Made by a program: the position numbers and the translations under genes. The notes beneath the pieces were generated by a model, which had not been told where the DNA came from, did not search any database, and worked only from the letters and a program-made list of their open reading frames with translations. 64,000 nucleotides of DNA from Rhynchopus euleeides (taxonomy: Eukaryota; Euglenozoa; Diplonemea; Diplonemida; Diplonemidae). Of the stretch, positions 61,640 through 64,000 are shown piece after piece (position 1 is the stretch's first letter; every line of letters starts with the position of its first letter). The stretch spans positions 1,240,001 through 1,304,000 of the forward strand of contig OY723252.1 of the NCBI GenBank assembly GCA_963210315.1. Direction: 5' to 3'.

Positions 61640-62340
61640 AAGTATGATGAAATAAAGCGAGTGATTTATGACGTTACTAATGTCACATTCTCCTACACGG
61701 TGAATGAAATAAGACAGAAATGCTTTCCGACAGAGTGCCGTACGCCATTCCTGTGTATAACTCGTAATACTAATAGCCAGATATCGATGAGAAATTGAAT
61801 ATCAGTGCATGAAAACCCAAGGTTTGATTCAAGATGACCAAGACAAATACTTGCCGAAAATGAAAATGTCAAAGTCATTTCAAAAAGGGTAGAGTCTGGG
61901 CTGACTCTCTTCAATTGAATTACAAGTTCAAACAGAAACTTAAAAAGACCTGTATCGGATCTTTGCAAAGTGAGTCTCAAGACAGAAATCTGGTATAGCC
62001 TGTATTTCCCTAAATAGGATCAAGACAGAAATCCAGTATGGCCTGTGTCGACTATCCTCAAGACAGAAATCTGGTATGGCCTGTGTTTCCCTAAATAGGA
62101 TCAAGACAGAAATCCAGTATAGCCTGTGTCGGATCTTTGCAAAGTGAGTCTCAAGACAGAAATCTGGTATGGCCTGTATTTCCCTAAATAGGATCAAGAC
62201 AGAAATCCAGTATGGCCTGTGTCGACTATCCTCAAGACAGAAATCTGGTATGGCCTGTGTTTCCCTAATTAGGATCAAGACAGAAATCCAGTATAGCCTG
62301 TGTCGGATTTTGAAATGGAATGCCGACAGTTTAACGTCAT
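61640..62340. repeat. Tandem block of CAAGACAGAAATC repeats in hAT leader side
   Basis: From about 61975 to 62310 a unit of about 60 bases (CAAGACAGAAATC(T/C)(G/A)GTATGGCC then TGTRTTTCCCTAAATAGGAT or TGTGTCGACTATCCT) is repeated about six times, in two alternating types forming a 120-base higher-order unit. It lies upstream of the transposase start and may hold promoter or binding sites. Confidence 0.75.
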
Positions 62341-62369
62341 GTCGAGGACGAATCGTCACAGAAATGAAG

Positions 62370-63055
62370 GGGTGGGCTGAGTTTCGGGATTTTTTTTCGG
62401 ATTTCTGGGCCCGCACCCCAAATTTTTTTTTGGCCGATTTTTTTTGGATTTTGGGCCCGCACCCCAATTTTTTTTTTGGCCGGATTTTTTTGGATTTTGG
62501 TCCCACACCCCAATTTTTTTTTGGCCGGATTTTTTGGATTTTGGGCCCACACCCCAAATTTTTTTTGGCCGGATTTTTTTTGGGGTTTTTTCCCGTCTTC
62601 ATTTGTTTGATTTTTGGGGCCGCATGGGGGATTCAGGGGCCAAAAATATCAGTTTTTTAGGATTTCGTTCGACAATGGACAGTTTCAGACCACTAGAATC
62701 CGAGTTTGGGGTCAGAATTTTTTTTGAACACCTTTTGGGTGGATTTTTGCCTTGTCTGATTTTTCGGCTTTTTCGGCCCAAAACCGTACCAAACCTCATT
62801 TGTTTGATTTTTGGGACCGCATGGGGGATTCAGGGGCCAAAAATATCAGTTTTTTTAGGATTTCGTTCGACAATGGACAGTTTCAGACCACTAGAAGAGT
62901 TTGGGGTCAGAATTTTTTTGGTCATCTTTTGGGTGAATTTTGGCTTTCTCGACCAAAAAAAAAATTCTCCCGAAAAAAATCTCCCGAAATGGCCAAAAAT
63001 TGGCCAAAAACCGTGTTTTGGACCAATTTTTCACCCTGTGCTCGACATGGTGGGT
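62370..63055. repeat. Two further repeat blocks in the hAT 5' flank
   Basis: 62400-62600 has five copies of GGATTTTGGGCCCGCACCCC followed by T-runs (about 50-60 bases each). 62600-62720 and 62790-62905 are a direct duplication around AAAAATATCAGTTTTTTAGG and ACAATGGACAGTTTCAGACC. The open frames across them are products of repetition, not genes. Confidence 0.75.
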
Positions 63056-63356
63056 TCCTCCGGAGGCGCCTCCGGAGGCCTCCGGAGGACCTCCGGAGGA
63101 CCTCCGGAGGCCTCCGGAGGCGGGTGGAGGCCTCCGGAGGCCTCCGGAGGACCTCCGGAGGCCTCCGGAGGCGGGTGGAGGCCTCCGGAGGCCTCCGGAG
63201 GACCTCCGGAGGCCTCCGGAGGCCTCCACCCGCCTCCGGAGGAACCTCCGGAGGTTCCTCCGGAGGAGGCCATTTTAGCTCCTCCGGAGGCCTCCGGAGG
63301 CGGAGGCCTCCGGAGGCCGGAGGCCCGGAGGCGCCTCCGGAGGCCCGAGAGCCTTG
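63056..63356. repeat. CCTCCGGAGG palindrome array at the right end of hAT
   Basis: About thirty overlapping copies of CCTCCGGAGG, many joined as GGCCTCCGGAGG or GGACCTCCGGAGG, fill the last 300 bases. The left end has about five. Such asymmetry in subterminal transposase sites is common in hAT and other DNA transposons. Confidence 0.9.
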
Positions 63357-64000
63357 CCTGCAGGCGCTCCACGGCCTCCCCGGGGGCGACCTCCACCTCT
63401 CCCGTGCGACGCGCCGCCACGCCCCCGACCCGAGCGGCCACGTGCCGCATCATCGCCCTCCCGAAGAGCGATGGTCTCCCGCTGGCGGCGCCGGATGCGC
63501 CTGAGGGCATTGCGGGCCCTGGCTGAGCGGGGTGGGGTCGAAGGGAAGTGGCGGGTGGAGGAGAAGTTGCTGAGGTGTTGTTGTTGTTGATGTTGTTGGT
63601 TGTTTTGTTGGTGACGTTGTTGATGATGTTGTGGGCGGGTGCAGGGGGGTGTGTTGGGCGGCGAGGGGCGGGGTGATGTAGAAGCGTGAGGGGGGGGTGG
63701 GTCTGAAGCCGGAAGGTGGGCAGTCACGCGCGCCCGCCCCCGGCCCTGCCGTTTCCCGGCGCCCTCGCCGGTGCCTTCGCCGCGATGCGCTGCTGGGGGG
63801 CCCGAGCAGCGGCGCGGGGGCGCGTGTGTTGTTGTTGTGTGTGGGGGGCGGCGGCCCCCGGCCCCACAGCCGCAGCCGCCCGCATCACCGGGTGGGAAGT
63901 GGGGTCCTCCTTCGCAAGGTGCCGCTCGATGGCGGCGCGCGGCACCCTGTCGCGCACGAACGCGACCTGCAGCAGCACCTGTCGCAGCAGGTGATTCCCC
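63357..64000 (-). mobile_element. VIPER-like retroelement, copy B, 5' portion (fossil)
   Basis: Continuation of copy B beyond the hAT insert: the N-terminal 50 codons of the recombinase (63357-63510) and the C-terminal part of the gag-like frame (63724-64000, running off the window). Nearly identical to the same region of copy A (52260-52900). The A1 repeat would lie outside. Confidence 0.85.
63724..64000 (-). CDS. Gag-like protein of copy B, C-terminal part
   Basis: Matches the last 90 residues of the copy A protein, including LLQVAFVRDRVPRAAIE and the Ala/Arg/Gly tail. The start is outside the window. Confidence 0.7.
   Translation of the reverse strand, partial: GNHLLRQVLLQVAFVRDRVPRAAIERHLAKEDPTSHPVMRAAAAVGPGAAAPHTQQQHTRPRAAARAPQQRIAAKAPARAPGNGRAGGGRA

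Larger units (their letters stand above)
57617..63356. mobile_element. hAT transposon, apparently complete, 5.7 kb
   Basis: TIRs CAAGGCTCTCGGGCCTCC with exact inverses at 63326-63356. The target duplication is CCTGCAG (57610-57616 and 63357-63363), eight bases if a shared G is counted, as usual for hAT. Many CCTCCGGAGG palindromes lie inside both ends, five or so on the left (57630-57675) and about thirty on the right (63056-63350). The single gene on the minus strand is intact. It is inserted in the recombinase gene of VIPER-like copy B. Confidence 0.93.

Noticed and set aside
62444-63526. 360-codon plus-strand frame in the hAT flank
   Set aside because: It runs through T-run repeats, CCTCCGGAGG palindromes and the antisense of the recombinase; no coherent protein.

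Overview
The window is nuclear DNA of a protist with a very repeat-rich, G-run-rich genome. Two genes look like host genes of recognisable type and sit in single uninterrupted frames: a 1740-residue four-domain calcium channel and a WD40 protein. Upstream of several starts lies a pyrimidine-rich stretch ending in CAG. Together with retroelements ordered gag, tyrosine recombinase, RT/RNase H (the order known from trypanosome VIPER) and a fragment of a cyclase resembling trypanosome receptor cyclases, this points weakly to a euglenozoan (diplonemid, euglenid or kinetoplastid relative). The species was not identified. A 200-base assembly gap lies at 25001-25200.

Layout. 1-3000: no convincing gene; dispersed repeats. 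3022-6141 (-): a 1039-residue protein of His/Asp/Glu-rich 161-residue repeats, unrecognised. 6250-8236: no gene. 8237-10542: two TIR elements side by side sharing a TA. 10588-11360: palindromic repeat cluster. 11691-18902: one foldback element whose left arm took a pogo-type element (TA duplication) and whose right arm took a 4.9-kb element (TTA duplication) loaded with three related 31-bp satellite arrays and a captured cyclase exon. 18905-20530: hairpin, 109-bp MITE, GC palindromes. 20530-25000: pogo-type transposon whose single ORF joins a Ulp1-type (C48) protease to a DDE transposase and a zinc knuckle. 25922-29282: TIR element with several overlapping minus-strand ORFs, including three C2H2 fingers. 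30141-35363 (-): calcium channel. 37729-38883 (-): ubiquitin-like plus WD40 protein. 40305-45875: a second pogo-type gene, this time joined to a USP (C19) deubiquitinase, behind a 519-bp tandem duplication and broken by two insertions. 46020-50860: decayed element, AT-rich foldback element, further MITEs. 51101-64000: two VIPER-like retroelements in opposite orientation, the second inserted in the first and itself split by an apparently intact 5.7-kb hAT transposon.

The most unusual signal is that two unrelated ubiquitin-like deconjugating peptidases (C19 and C48) are attached to pogo-superfamily transposases in the same 64 kb. The second is the satellite-bearing element with three 31-bp arrays descended from one ancestral unit. 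Nesting, target-site duplications and near-identical copies show that much of this mobile DNA moved recently.
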